Notes: generated by a model from the sequence alone, not told the origin. A stretch of 59,468 bases of DNA from Verrucomicrobiota bacterium (GCA_016871805.1 VHCG01000023.1:1-59468); one strand, 5' to 3'; numbered from the stretch's first letter, positions 17,897 through 27,774 are shown. Numbers and translations are program-made.

Positions 17897-20854
17897 CTAC
17901 CTCGGAGTGGCTCCTGGGTTGCCTCCCGATTGCAGGAAGGCCAGAAGGTCCAGGATCTCCTCCTGACTGAAGTGGTTCAGCAACCCGCCCGGCATCGGGG
18001 ACACGGTCGAGGCGGACCGGTCCCGGATGTCCACCTTCAGCACCCGGGTCGGACGGCCCGACAACGGGTTCACCACCACCTCCAGCGTGTCGGGCGTCTC
18101 CCCGGCGATGGCGCCCGTGATCACATCCCCGCTTTTCAGGGTGATCACCTGGGTCTGATACTGCGGCGGTACACTCGCGTCGGGCTCGAGGATCGACCGC
18201 AGCAGGTCCGCGGTCCCGTAGCGGGACCCCACGCTGGTGAGGTCGGGTCCGGTCGATCCACCCACGCCGTCGAACCGGTGGCAGGCGTCGCAACGGGCTT
18301 CCTGATAGACCGTCTGGCCCTGGAGCAGATCCCGTCCCGAGGCCAGCTGGCCCAGGGCGGGTTGGAGATCCGCAACGGTCCACTCCTTCACCTTTTCCCG
18401 GAACCGGGCCTTGGTCTGGGGCAGCTTCTGCTGGGCCATCATCCCGGCCAGTGCGGCCTTCTGGTCGTCGGGCACCTTCTCGAAGGCGTCCTGACGCAGG
18501 TAGCGGAGGTAGTTGTCGAAGCTGTAGCCGCTCGAGGGCTTGAGTCCGACCTCGGCGAACCACTGGGTCATCTGACGCGGGAACGCGGTGCTGCGCTGGG
18601 CCATCGGATCCTCCTTCGGACGGCCGAACCACTGGAAGTATCGCTGGCGGAGCTCGGGGGTCCATCCCGCGGTCACGACTCGGAGCGGTGCCTGATAGGC
18701 CATCTGATCTTCCTGCGTGGTGGCGGCGTCGCGAAGGGCGAGGGTCTTGGCCACGACGTCGGGGGCATTGAGCGCCGCCAGCAGGGCGAGGAGTTCCAGG
18801 TCCTTGGCCTTCGATCCGGTCGGGAACTGGCCCGACAGCTTCTCGAGGGCACGGGCACGGATCGCATCGGGAATCCCGTGACGGGCGAAGCTCACCTCGA
18901 TGACGCGGAGCTTGATCAGGTAGTCCGTCTCGTTGAGGGACGACAGGGTCCAGCGACCGAGGCTCTGGAGCAGGGGACCCTGATCCTCGCGACTGCCGAC
19001 CCGGGCGAGGGCAAGGCCGGCGGTCAGGCCGGTCGTGGACTGGGTTTCCAAGAGGGCCCTGTCCCGCCACTGGGCCACCGGAATCGCCTCGAGCGCCACG
19101 CGGGCCGCATGCCGGAGGGTGGCATCCTCGTGTCCGAGGGCCGGCCAGATCGCCTCCACCGTCCCCGGGGCGGCTGGCGGATGGAACCCCTCCAGCCGAC
19201 GCCGCTCCATGCGGGCCGTCTTCTCCTGCGTCATCACCGCGATCGACAGGCTCTTCGGTTCGGTGGACTCCGAGCCGGTGTAGCGGACCCGATAGAGTCC
19301 CGACGGAAGGCCCCGTCCGCCGGTGATGAAATACAGGGCGCCGTCGGACCCGATCACGGCGTCGGTGACGTTGAGCGGTCGTCCGCGGACCAGCGTCTCG
19401 AACGTGCCGGTGTAGCTGGAACCCTTCGGTTGCAGGTGGAACACCAGGATCCGGCCCATGGTCCAGTCGAGCCCGATCATCGCCCGCTGATAGCGATCGG
19501 GGAACTTCGCCCCCTTGGCCGAGATCAGCCCCGAGGGCGAACCCAGTCCCGCGTCCACGACGGCCGGAAGCGAGTCCGCGTAGTCGGACGGCCACTTCAG
19601 GGACCAGTCGCGGTAGCCGTGATCCACCCCGCTCACGAGGTGGAGCAGCCGGTTGGGCCGATACCACGGCACGCCCCAGTCCCCCTCGCTGTCGCTGTCG
19701 AAGGCGAACAGCTCGCCGTCGGCATTGAAGGCGATGTCATAGGCGTTGCGCTGCCCGGCCGCGAAGAGGGCGACCTGCTGTCCGTCGGGTGAGATCCGGA
19801 GGACGTGTCCGCCGGGCGGGGTGAGGCCGGGTTTGGGTCGGGATCCGTCGGACACCGGAGGCAGGACCGAATCGTTGGCGAAATGCTGGACCGGGGAGCG
19901 GGCGGGCAGCTGGGGGTCCACCTGGACCATGTTGCCGGCGACCACGTACAGGTTGCCGTCGGGCCCTGGGACGATGCCGTGGGCGCCATGTTCCCCGGGG
20001 GCTCCGTTCTTGTCCTGGGGCAACCAGCGATGGAGGACCTCCACCCGGTCGTACTGGTCATCGCCGTCGGTGTCCGTCGACCGGTAGAGCTGATACCCCT
20101 CGGGTCCGTGGGCGTTGGCGTAGAGGACATTCGAGACGGCGAGGAGTCCCATGGCGCCCCTGAGCGGGGTGGTGAGCGTCTCCATCCGGGCGATCCCACC
20201 GGCGGGGTCGAGGCTCAGGCGGAGCAGGGGCTCGGCGCCCTGCGGACTGATCAGGAGCCGGCCCTTGGGGTCGGCTGTCATGGAGATCCAGGAGCCCTCG
20301 CCGAGGTCGGCGCTGTGGACGAGGTCGACGCCGAAGTTCTTGAGCGTCTTGAGGCTGCTGGCGGCCGGGGGCTGGGGGGCGAGCGGGACCTGTCCCCAGG
20401 GCGCCACCCCGACCGGCCCCAGGGAGGCGGCGGGTTTCCAGCCGTCGGTGCCGTTGGCCGAGGTCTCCCAGGTCCCGTCGGTGACGACCACCTGGCTCAG
20501 GCCATTGGTCTGGATCATCTCGAGTCGGACGAGGAGTCCGGCGGCGCCGGCGGCGTTGCGGGCCTTGACCTGGATCAGGTGGGGGCCGGGGGGGAAGTTG
20601 CCAGGAAGGTTCCCCCGGGTGGGCTGGTCCCAGAGGTTGTTCTTGAGCTGGTGCCGGTCGTCGAGGTTGAGCTCGGCCTGGTTGTCGGCGGCCAGGATCA
20701 CACTGACCTTGTTGACGCCTGGCGGAGCCTGGAAAGACTTGCGGAAGTACCGGATCTCCTGGTCGGCCGACGGACCGCTCCAGATCCATTCGGGCTTCGG
20801 GATCGCGGCGACGATCTGGGTGAGGGTGGCCAGGGCAAGCAGGGTCCGGAGCAT
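17897..20854 (-). CDS. PVC-type heme-binding CxxCH propeller protein (putative membrane-bound dehydrogenase)
   Basis: 985 residues with a signal peptide (residues 1-17, ALATLTQIVAA). Order of domains: a galactose-binding-like N-terminal region (about 20-150), a glucose/sorbosone-dehydrogenase-like beta-propeller (about 170-510, with HGAHGIVPGPDGNLYVVAG and SGVDHGYRDWS), alpha-helical HEAT-like repeats (about 540-830), and a C-terminal c-type cytochrome domain with CDACHRFDGVGG and GPDLTSVGSRYG, followed by VITLKSGDVITGAIAGE, the usual tail. This architecture is a hallmark of Planctomycetota and Verrucomicrobiota. It is periplasmic and probably oxidises a sugar-type substrate; the substrate is unknown. 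The divergent gene 108 bases away encodes the repeat protein below. Confidence 0.85.
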   Translation of the reverse strand: MLRTLLALATLTQIVAAIPKPEWIWSGPSADQEIRYFRKSFQAPPGVNKVSVILAADNQAELNLDDRHQLKNNLWDQPTRGNLPGNFPPGPHLIQVKARNAAGAAGLLVRLEMIQTNGLSQVVVTDGTWETSANGTDGWKPAASLGPVGVAPWGQVPLAPQPPAASSLKTLKNFGVDLVHSADLGEGSWISMTADPKGRLLISPQGAEPLLRLSLDPAGGIARMETLTTPLRGAMGLLAVSNVLYANAHGPEGYQLYRSTDTDGDDQYDRVEVLHRWLPQDKNGAPGEHGAHGIVPGPDGNLYVVAGNMVQVDPQLPARSPVQHFANDSVLPPVSDGSRPKPGLTPPGGHVLRISPDGQQVALFAAGQRNAYDIAFNADGELFAFDSDSEGDWGVPWYRPNRLLHLVSGVDHGYRDWSLKWPSDYADSLPAVVDAGLGSPSGLISAKGAKFPDRYQRAMIGLDWTMGRILVFHLQPKGSSYTGTFETLVRGRPLNVTDAVIGSDGALYFITGGRGLPSGLYRVRYTGSESTEPKSLSIAVMTQEKTARMERRRLEGFHPPAAPGTVEAIWPALGHEDATLRHAARVALEAIPVAQWRDRALLETQSTTGLTAGLALARVGSREDQGPLLQSLGRWTLSSLNETDYLIKLRVIEVSFARHGIPDAIRARALEKLSGQFPTGSKAKDLELLALLAALNAPDVVAKTLALRDAATTQEDQMAYQAPLRVVTAGWTPELRQRYFQWFGRPKEDPMAQRSTAFPRQMTQWFAEVGLKPSSGYSFDNYLRYLRQDAFEKVPDDQKAALAGMMAQQKLPQTKARFREKVKEWTVADLQPALGQLASGRDLLQGQTVYQEARCDACHRFDGVGGSTGPDLTSVGSRYGTADLLRSILEPDASVPPQYQTQVITLKSGDVITGAIAGETPDTLEVVVNPLSGRPTRVLKVDIRDRSASTVSPMPGGLLNHFSQEEILDLLAFLQSGGNPGATPR

Positions 20855-20962
20855 GGAGGTACTGTATTCAGGGGTCGTCGGATGGGAAGAGGCCTGTGAA
20901 GGCGCAAGTTTCGTCCTCGGAACGTTGCCGGACGGCGGTTTTCGTGCACTGCTTTGGGCACA

Positions 20963-23257
20963 GTGAACAGCCGCATCACATCGGTGTGTCTGGCTGCGGT
21001 GGCCGGCGGCGCCGTCGGGTTCCTTGCCGGTTCGGGCCGCAGATCCGAGGCACCCCCTGCGGGAGTCGCCGTGAAAGCCCCCGCCGCCCCGGTCGCCCGG
21101 GTCGGTAGCTCCACCGCTGAGCGTCCGACGGTGCCCGAGGTGCTGGTCCGACCCGACCAGGTGGCGGCTCTGTTGACCGGGATCCAGAAGGAGCCGGATC
21201 CCGAGCTCCGACGCGACCAGTTGCGGGTGTTGGCCGCCCGGATCGCCCCCTCCGATGCCGCGGCCTGCCTGGACATTGCGCAGTCGATCCTGACCCCGGA
21301 ATACCTGTTCCTCTTCCGCTATCGTCTCCTGGAATTGTGGGCGTCCCGGGCGCCCCAGGCCGCCCTCGCGTGGTCGCAGGCGCTTCCCAATCGAGGGGAT
21401 CGCGAACCGATGCTCGATGCGGTCCTGCACGGATGGGTCCTGTCCGATCCGTCGGCGATGGTGCGCTGGTTCTCGACCCTGCCCAAGGGACCGGACCGAA
21501 AGGCCGCACTGACCCCGCTGGCGCTGGCGTTGGGCCGGTTTGCGCCCGAGGTGGGGCTGGGGTTCCTCAAGGGATTCCCGGAGTCCAACGACCGCCGCGA
21601 GTTCCTCATCGAATTCCTGGGGGCGTGGGCCGACATCGATCCCAGGGCGGCGGCCCGCTCGGTGACGCTCGAGACGTTCGTCGGCCAGGAGTCGCGCCTC
21701 GAGCTCCTCCTGACAAAGCTGGCGTCGGTCGATGTCGATGCGGCCATCGCCCTCATAGGGGAACGTCCGGCCAGCCGCCATCGGCTCCGAACGCTCTGGA
21801 GTCCCATCCTCCGGGCGGTGGGTGAGAAGGATCCGGCAAAGGCCGCCCAGATTGCCGCTCGGATCCCGGACGGGCCCCATCGGAACGAGCTCCTCGCCGA
21901 TGTGGGCCGGGATTGGGCGGCGAAGGATCCCCGGGCGGCCCTGGCCTGGTTGGAGCAGATGCCGGACACGCCGAACCGGGCGCGTCTGGCCGTGGCGGTG
22001 GCCGAAGGGATGTCCTCGGAAGCCCCGGAGGCCGCCGCGTCCCTCCTGTCCCGCACGAAGATCGGTCCCGGACAGGCATCCGCGTTCCGCGATGCTGCCA
22101 TCGCCTGGGCCGAGAAGGATCCCCGGGCTGCCTTCGAATGGGCCTCGAAGCTCGACCATCCGCAGGATCGGGTGAACGCCCTGACCGGCCTGATGCAGAC
22201 CTGGGCCGAGGAGGACCCCCGGGCGGCGTCGGCCGCCGCGCTGGGGCTGTCGCCCGGACAGGCCCGGGACCAGGCCCTGCAGTCGGTCGTCACCCACTGG
22301 GCGGAGGCGGATCCCAACGCCGCGCGGGAATTCGCCCAGCAGCTCCCGCCGGGGCGGACCCAGCAGAACATCGTCGGCCAGCTCGCGTGGCATATCGGCA
22401 ACAGGGACCCCCAGGCGGGCGTGGCCCTTGTCGACGCCCTCCCGCCCGGGCCCGCCCGCACCATGGCGGCCACCTCCCTCGTCGCCGGCTGGTCGACCTC
22501 GAACATCGACGCCGCCGCCCAGTGGGTGCAGTCGCTCGAGGACGGCCCGATGAAGCAGCAGCTCCTGGCGTCCGTGGTGGAGAACTGGGGGGAACAGGAT
22601 GTCGCCGGAGCCGCCCGATTCCTCGATGCCAACCCGGGCGTCGGGTCGCCGTCGGCCGCCACAGGACTCGCGAGTCGATGGGCCCAGAGCGATCCTGATG
22701 CGGCCGCGGCCTGGGCCCGGACCCTGCCCGCCGGCGACCTGCAGGATACGGCGCTCGCGGCGGTCTCGATCTCCCTAGCGCAGTCCCAACCCGCCAAGGC
22801 CGCCGAACTGGCGCTCAGCCTGCCCGCAGCCCGCCAGCGCGAGGCTGTTGTCGGCATCGTCAGCCACTGGTCGGGCGAGGATCCCTCCGACGCCGCCGGC
22901 TGGGTCGGGCGATTCCCGCCCGGGGGGCTGCGCGACCAGGCCGAATCGGTCCTGGTCCAGCAATGGTCGAACCAGGACCCCTACGCCGCCGCCGCGTGGC
23001 TCAAGGACCAGCCGCAGGGTGGGATGCGGGATGCCTCGACCGCGGCCCTCGCGCGCAACCTCCGCGAGTACGATCCCAATGCCGCCTCGGCTTGGATCGA
23101 GTCCATGCAGGACCCCACCCAACGCCAGCAGGCGCAGGAGGAGCAGTTCCGTTGGTGGTCTCAGCAGGACCTGGCCTCGGCGCAGTCGTGGCTCGACCGC
23201 AGCTCGGTCCCGGCCGAGGTGCGTCAGCGCTGGGTGGAGCAGCTGGGAAAACCCTAG
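20963..23257 (+). CDS. Exported protein made of about 16 tandem DP-A-A-W helical repeats
   Basis: 764 residues from the GTG at 20963 (a TTG nine bases upstream is the alternative). Residues 1-25 form a signal peptide or N-terminal anchor (CLAAVAGGAVGFLAGS). From about residue 130 to the end the protein consists of repeats of about 31 residues, with a W-A-x-x-D-P-x-A-A-x-x-W-x-x-x-L-P-x-G core, for example AKDPRAALAWLEQMPDT, EKDPRAAFEWASKLDHP, QSDPDAAAAWARTLPAG and NQDPYAAAAWLKDQPQG. They should stack as paired helices like TPR or HEAT repeats and act as a protein-binding scaffold in the periplasm or outer envelope. No enzymatic motif is present. It is divergently arranged with the PVC heme protein gene and may share regulation with it. 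Confidence 0.8.
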   Translation: MNSRITSVCLAAVAGGAVGFLAGSGRRSEAPPAGVAVKAPAAPVARVGSSTAERPTVPEVLVRPDQVAALLTGIQKEPDPELRRDQLRVLAARIAPSDAAACLDIAQSILTPEYLFLFRYRLLELWASRAPQAALAWSQALPNRGDREPMLDAVLHGWVLSDPSAMVRWFSTLPKGPDRKAALTPLALALGRFAPEVGLGFLKGFPESNDRREFLIEFLGAWADIDPRAAARSVTLETFVGQESRLELLLTKLASVDVDAAIALIGERPASRHRLRTLWSPILRAVGEKDPAKAAQIAARIPDGPHRNELLADVGRDWAAKDPRAALAWLEQMPDTPNRARLAVAVAEGMSSEAPEAAASLLSRTKIGPGQASAFRDAAIAWAEKDPRAAFEWASKLDHPQDRVNALTGLMQTWAEEDPRAASAAALGLSPGQARDQALQSVVTHWAEADPNAAREFAQQLPPGRTQQNIVGQLAWHIGNRDPQAGVALVDALPPGPARTMAATSLVAGWSTSNIDAAAQWVQSLEDGPMKQQLLASVVENWGEQDVAGAARFLDANPGVGSPSAATGLASRWAQSDPDAAAAWARTLPAGDLQDTALAAVSISLAQSQPAKAAELALSLPAARQREAVVGIVSHWSGEDPSDAAGWVGRFPPGGLRDQAESVLVQQWSNQDPYAAAAWLKDQPQGGMRDASTAALARNLREYDPNAASAWIESMQDPTQRQQAQEEQFRWWSQQDLASAQSWLDRSSVPAEVRQRWVEQLGKP

Positions 23258-23297
23258 AGCGACGGGCGACGGGCGAAGCGCAACGAGCTGCAGGTCC

Positions 23298-24275
23298 TCA
23301 CAGCCCACAGGCCTTGCGGGCACGGGACAGGACCCCGTCGGCCACGGCCTGAGCCCGCTGGGCGCCATCGCGGAGGATGGACTCGACGTGGTCGAGGTTC
23401 GATGCCAGCTCGGCCCTGCGGGCGCGGGCGGGGGCGAGAAAGTCCCAGTAGTGCTCGAACAGGGCCTTCTTCACATCGCCATAGCCGAGGCCTCCCGCCT
23501 TCAGGCGGTTTTCCCAGTCGAGCGCCACGTCCGGCGGGGCGACGAGCTTGAGCAGCTGGATCGCGATGTTATGGTCGGCATCGGGCTTGGGCTCGGCCGG
23601 GAGACGGCTGTCGGTCTTGATCCCCATCACCTTCTTCCGGAGCGCCTTCTCCTCGCCGAACAGCTCCAGGGTGTTTCCATAGCTCTTGCTCATCTTCTGC
23701 CCGTCGACCCCCGGCACCACGGCGACCTCGTCGCGGATGCGCGGCTCGGGAATCACAAAGACCTCCCCGTACAGCTGGTTGAACTTCGCGGCGATATCAC
23801 GGGTCATTTCCAGGTGCTGCTTCTGGTCGCGGCCGACCGGGACGATGTTCGAGTCGAACAGGAGGATGTCCGCGGCCATGAGCACGGGATAGGCGAAGAG
23901 GCCGTGGTTGACCTTGTCGAGGTCCCCCGACGCGAGCTTTTCCTTCTTGTCCTTGTAGCTGTGGGCACGCTCCAGGAGGCCCATCGGGGTGACGGTGCTG
24001 AGGAGCCAGGCCAGCTCCGTGACCCGGGGCACGTCGCTCTGGCGCCAGAAGATGCAGCGCTTCGGATCCAGTCCGCAGGCCATGAAGTCGAGGGCCACGT
24101 CGAGAGTGTACTGCCGTCGCAGGGCCGCGTCGGTCAGGCTGGTCATCGAGTGGTAGTCGGCGATGAAGTAGAAGGCCTCGCCCTGCTGCAGCAGTTCGAT
24201 GGCCGGTTTCATGGCGCCGAAGTAGTTGCCCAGGTGGAGGGCCCCGCTGGGCTGGATGCCGGTCAGGATGCGCAT
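23298..24275 (-). CDS. trpS: Tryptophanyl-tRNA synthetase
   Basis: 325 residues, the standard bacterial length. Class I synthetase with the HIGH-equivalent at GIQPSGALHLGNYFGAM and the KMSKS loop at DGQKMSKSYGNTLEL. AYPVLMAADILLFDSNIVPV is the characteristic tryptophan/ATP-site segment (P-V-L-M-A-A-D-I-L). It charges tRNA-Trp in the cytosol. The ATG at 24275 is the family start; the longer open frame upstream lies over the spacer shared with accD. Divergent from accD, with 121 bases between. Confidence 0.96.
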   Translation of the reverse strand: MRILTGIQPSGALHLGNYFGAMKPAIELLQQGEAFYFIADYHSMTSLTDAALRRQYTLDVALDFMACGLDPKRCIFWRQSDVPRVTELAWLLSTVTPMGLLERAHSYKDKKEKLASGDLDKVNHGLFAYPVLMAADILLFDSNIVPVGRDQKQHLEMTRDIAAKFNQLYGEVFVIPEPRIRDEVAVVPGVDGQKMSKSYGNTLELFGEEKALRKKVMGIKTDSRLPAEPKPDADHNIAIQLLKLVAPPDVALDWENRLKAGGLGYGDVKKALFEHYWDFLAPARARRAELASNLDHVESILRDGAQRAQAVADGVLSRARKACGL

Positions 24276-24396
24276 GGTCTGGAAGGAAGCCTGAGGTGCA
24301 GGAGTCGACGAGGGAAGTGGGGACTTGCGCTGGCCAACAGCAGGTCTCCGTGGTATCCCCTCCGCGTCCTTAGAGCCGCCTTGCGCGGCGAAACTC

Positions 24397-25329
24397 ATGG
24401 CGACGCGTTCCCTGAAGAAGAAAAGCGTGGTGGTGGATCCGGTGGAGCCGAAGGTGACACCCCCACCGCCCTCCACCGACACTGCCTTCCTGCGGCGTCC
24501 CAAGATCGCCTCCAGGTCCCGGAAGCGGGACATGCCGGAGGGACTCTGGTTCAAATGCCCGGAGTGCGGGGCCCTCGTCTATGACAAGGAGTTCGACGAC
24601 AACCTGAAGGTCTGTCCCAAGTGCGAACACCATTGCCCGATCGGCGCCCGCGAACGCATCCACTCCCTGGTGGAGACCTGCTCCTTCGAGGAGATGGATG
24701 CGGACCTGGAATCGGTCGACATCCTCAAATTTACCGGTGTCGCCAGCTATCAGTCCAAGCTGGCCGCCAACCGGAAGAAATCCCCGCTGCTCAAGGATGC
24801 CGTCGTCACGGGCATCGGCCTGATCGGCACCCATCGCGTCGCCCTCGGGGTCATGGATTTCAGCTTCCTGGGCGGCTCCATGGGCTCGGTCGTGGGTGAG
24901 AAGCTGACGCGTCTCATCGAGGCGGGCACGGACCGGGGGATTCCGGTGATCATCATCTCCGCCAGCGGCGGGGCCCGGATGTACGAGGGCATGTTCAGCC
25001 TGATGCAGATGGCCAAGACCTGCGGGGCCCTGGCCTACCACGCCCGGCTCAAACTCCCGTACATCTCCATCCTGACCCATCCGACCTACGCGGGGGTCAT
25101 TGCCAGCTTCGCCACGGTCGGGGATCTCATCATCGCCGAGCCCCGGGCCGAGATCGGTTTCGCCGGGGCACGTGTGATCAAGGACACCACCCAGGCCGAG
25201 CTGCCGCCGGGGTTCCAGACCGCCGAGTTCCTCCAGGCCCATGGGCTGATCGACGCCATCGTCCCCCGTCGTGACATGAAGGCGAGACTGATCACCTACC
25301 TCGACTTCATGGGTCGCAAGGCGGCCTGA
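24397..25329 (+). CDS. accD: Acetyl-CoA carboxylase carboxyltransferase subunit beta
   Basis: 310 residues. After a divergent, basic N-terminal extension of about 50 residues comes the zinc ribbon (WFKCPECGALVYDKEF, then VCPKCEHHCPI, four Cys). The crotonase-fold carboxyltransferase domain follows, with DFSFLGGSMGSVVGEKLTR, ISASGGARMYEGMFSLMQMA (acyl-CoA oxyanion hole) and AEPRAEIGFAGARVI. With AccA it transfers carboxybiotin CO2 to acetyl-CoA, the first step of fatty acid synthesis. accA is not in the window. Confidence 0.96.
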   Translation: MATRSLKKKSVVVDPVEPKVTPPPPSTDTAFLRRPKIASRSRKRDMPEGLWFKCPECGALVYDKEFDDNLKVCPKCEHHCPIGARERIHSLVETCSFEEMDADLESVDILKFTGVASYQSKLAANRKKSPLLKDAVVTGIGLIGTHRVALGVMDFSFLGGSMGSVVGEKLTRLIEAGTDRGIPVIIISASGGARMYEGMFSLMQMAKTCGALAYHARLKLPYISILTHPTYAGVIASFATVGDLIIAEPRAEIGFAGARVIKDTTQAELPPGFQTAEFLQAHGLIDAIVPRRDMKARLITYLDFMGRKAA

Positions 25330-25408
25330 GACCGATCACGGCGGGATCGCAGCGGGGTCAAACCGTCGGGGCGGCATCCGGGTTTGGATCCGCGATGGGG
25401 ACCGTCCC

Positions 25409-26200
25409 CTATGGATTGAGGACCACGGTCTGCGAAGGCTGGTCCTGGCTGGTGTTGAACACGCGGATCTGCGTGGCCCCGATCGCGTTCAGGCGTTTGT
25501 AGACGGTCTTGAGGGCGAGCTCCGGCCGGTTGCACTCCCGGCTGAGGTGGCCGAGGTGGATCTCCTCGAGCGGACCCTCCGCCAGGTGTCCGGCGACCTC
25601 CGCCGCGGCGTCGTTCGACAGGTGGCCATGCCGGCTCAGAATCCGCTGCTTCAGGCTCCACGGACGCTTCATGTCCTCCTGCAGGAGCCGCAGATCGTGG
25701 TTGGCCTCTAGGAGGAGCAGCCTGGCTTGGCGGACCCGTTCCAGGATGAGCTTCGTGGCGTGTCCGAGATCGGTGAGGAAGCCGATCGATCCCGCATGCG
25801 TCTCGAGGACGAACCCGACCGGGTCCATGGCGTCGTGTGGGACGCTGAAGGTCTGGACGTCGACGGATCCGACGCTGAACCGGCTGCCGGTCTCGAAGGT
25901 GACGAAGGGCAGGGGGGTGTCCTCGAAGTCCTTCTGGATGGCCTCGCGGGTCAGTCGGTTGGCGTAGATGGGGACCCCGAGCCGTCCGCACAGGTTGCCG
26001 AGGCCCTTGATGTGGTCGGAATGCTCATGGGTGATGAGGATTCCGGACAGCCGTTCGGGGGTTCTGCCGATGCCGGCGAGCCGCTCGCGGATCTGTCGTG
26101 CGCTGAATCCGGCATCGATGAGCAGCTGGGTGTCGCCGGCCTCAAGGAGCGCGCAATTCCCGCTGCTGCCACTGCCAAGGATGGTGAACCGGACGGACAC
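25409..26200 (-). CDS. MBL-fold metallo-hydrolase (WalJ/YycJ-like)
   Basis: 263 residues from the GTG at 26200. A metallo-beta-lactamase fold with ILGSGSSGNCALLEAGDTQL at the N-terminus, ITHEHSDHIKGL (the H-x-H-x-D-H dinuclear metal site), FLTDLGHAT and LSRHGHLSNDAAAE further on. These features match the YycJ/WalJ group, thought to be DNA- or RNA-processing 5' exonucleases. The gene is convergent with accD (about 80 bases) and follows the GntP permease gene's opposite end on the same strand by a short gap, but I see no functional link. A TTG at 26236 would extend it by 12 residues. Confidence 0.85.
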   Translation of the reverse strand: MSVRFTILGSGSSGNCALLEAGDTQLLIDAGFSARQIRERLAGIGRTPERLSGILITHEHSDHIKGLGNLCGRLGVPIYANRLTREAIQKDFEDTPLPFVTFETGSRFSVGSVDVQTFSVPHDAMDPVGFVLETHAGSIGFLTDLGHATKLILERVRQARLLLLEANHDLRLLQEDMKRPWSLKQRILSRHGHLSNDAAAEVAGHLAEGPLEEIHLGHLSRECNRPELALKTVYKRLNAIGATQIRVFNTSQDQPSQTVVLNP

Positions 26201-26264
26201 GGCCGGGAGGATTGGGAGGGTCGCCTGAACTCTCAACCTCCAAACCGGAGGGGACCCACGCGTC

Positions 26265-27665
26265 TCAGAGCATCGAGTACACCACGAGGGAGAAGAGCAT
26301 GCCGGCGATGCCGATGATCGTCTCGCAGACGGTCCAGGTCCGAAGCGTCTGGTTCACGGTGAGCCCGAGGGAGTCCTTCACGATCCAGAACCCCGAGTCG
26401 TTGAGGTGCGACAGGAAGAGCGACCCGCAGCCGATGGCGACCACGATCAGGGCCTTGTGGGTCTGGCCGAGCTCCGGATGCAGTGCGATCACCGGGACAA
26501 GCAGTCCCGAGGCGGTCGTGATGGCCACGGTGGCGGAGCCGGTGGCGACACGGATGAAGGCCGAGACCAGCCAGCCGTAGAGAAGGGGTGAGAGATGGGC
26601 CGCCTCTCCCAGGCGGCCGATGGATTCGGCCACGCCGCTGTCCCGGAGCACCCGGGCGAATCCACCGCCCCCGCCGATCACCAGCAGGGTCATGCCCACC
26701 GAGGCGACGCAGCCCTCGGTGAACTTCAGCACCTGGGTGGCGGTGTAGCCGCATCGGGTTCCGAGGGACCAGCTGGCGAACAGCACGGCGACGGTCAGGG
26801 CCGTCGTGGGGTTGCCGAGGAATGCCCAGAGCTCTCGGGCGGGATTGCCCTTTGGAAGGACCAGTTCGGTCACGGTCGTGATCAGCATCAGGACGACCGG
26901 CAGGAGGATGGAGAAAAGAGTTAGTCCGAACCCGGGCGGCGTGAACCCGGGCGCGGAGCGCTCGGCGCCCCGTGGCACGGGAGGGGCTACGACGGCGACC
27001 CGACTGATGACAAACCGGGCCAGCACCGGCCCGGCGACGCCTGCGGTCGGCAACCCGATCACCATGCCCCAGAACAGCACGAGTCCCATGTCGACCTTGA
27101 GCATCTCGACGGCCACGACGGGTCCCGGATGCGGGGGCATCACCCCATGCATCACCGAGAGGCAGGACAACAGCGGCAGGGTCAGCAGCAGGAAGGGCTG
27201 CTTGGTCTCGTGGGTGAGGGTGAGAAGGATGGGGAGGAGCAGGATCAGGCCAACGGCGAACCAGGTGGTGAGGCCGACCGCGAGGGCGAGCGCCATGATG
27301 CACCATTGGATGTGCCGGGGTCCGAAGAACGCGGCGAAGCGTTTGGCAAGGACTTCGGCGCCGCCGGATTCCGCCAGCAGTTTCCCGAGCATCGTGCCCA
27401 GACCGATGATCGCTGCGATGCCACCCAGCGTGGCGCCCAGGCCGTCCGAGAACGTCTTGGCCACACCGAGCAGCGTGTAGGGCACCTCCCTGCCGGCGGC
27501 ATCCTTCACGAGCCGTCCCGTGGCGACGGCACCGGCACCGACGAGCAGCGAGGCGAGCAGCAGCGAGATGAAGGGGTTCACCTTGAACCGGGTGATCATC
27601 AGCACCAGGGCACCGATCGCCGCGAGGGCCAGCAGCACCATCTTCCAGTCGGTGGGCGTGAGCAT
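26265..27665 (-). CDS. GntP-family gluconate:H+ symporter
   Basis: 466 residues, about twelve to fourteen membrane segments. The family features are GATLGGIAAIIGLGTMLGKL near residue 78, SCLSVMHGVMPPHPGPVVAV (the conserved H-x-x-x-P-P-H-P-G-P) and GCGSLFLSHLNDSGFWIVKD near residue 415. It imports gluconate or a related hexonate with protons across the inner membrane. No gluconate kinase or dehydratase is adjacent; the altronate-dehydratase-like gene at 51.6 kb is far away but could be metabolically connected. Start ATG at 27665. Confidence 0.9.
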   Translation of the reverse strand: MLTPTDWKMVLLALAAIGALVLMITRFKVNPFISLLLASLLVGAGAVATGRLVKDAAGREVPYTLLGVAKTFSDGLGATLGGIAAIIGLGTMLGKLLAESGGAEVLAKRFAAFFGPRHIQWCIMALALAVGLTTWFAVGLILLLPILLTLTHETKQPFLLLTLPLLSCLSVMHGVMPPHPGPVVAVEMLKVDMGLVLFWGMVIGLPTAGVAGPVLARFVISRVAVVAPPVPRGAERSAPGFTPPGFGLTLFSILLPVVLMLITTVTELVLPKGNPARELWAFLGNPTTALTVAVLFASWSLGTRCGYTATQVLKFTEGCVASVGMTLLVIGGGGGFARVLRDSGVAESIGRLGEAAHLSPLLYGWLVSAFIRVATGSATVAITTASGLLVPVIALHPELGQTHKALIVVAIGCGSLFLSHLNDSGFWIVKDSLGLTVNQTLRTWTVCETIIGIAGMLFSLVVYSML

Positions 27666-27774
27666 GGGAATGCGCGGAGACTGACATGGGGAGTTCCCTG
27701 GATCCGAGGAGGAAATCGGATCCAGGCCGGACGCAGGGGGAGCGCGTCAGGGGAAGCTGCGACCCGAGGCTGGC

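Noticed and set aside
17655..19667. Minus-strand open frame of 670 codons
   Set aside because: Out of frame with the PVC heme protein on the same strand, Arg/Pro/Gly-rich, no domain; it is a codon-bias shadow.
17786..19792. Plus-strand open frame of 668 codons antisense to the PVC heme protein
   Set aside because: Composition and lack of any motif mark it as a shadow of the antisense gene.
20855..22393. 513-codon extension of the PVC heme protein frame on the minus strand
   Set aside because: It lies antisense to the repeat protein gene; GC-rich codon bias leaves stops rare in this frame. The ATG at 20854 begins a proper signal peptide.
26233..27687. Arg/His-rich frame of 484 codons over the GntP gene
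   Set aside because: Same-strand frame shift of a clear permease gene; no membrane segments or motifs.
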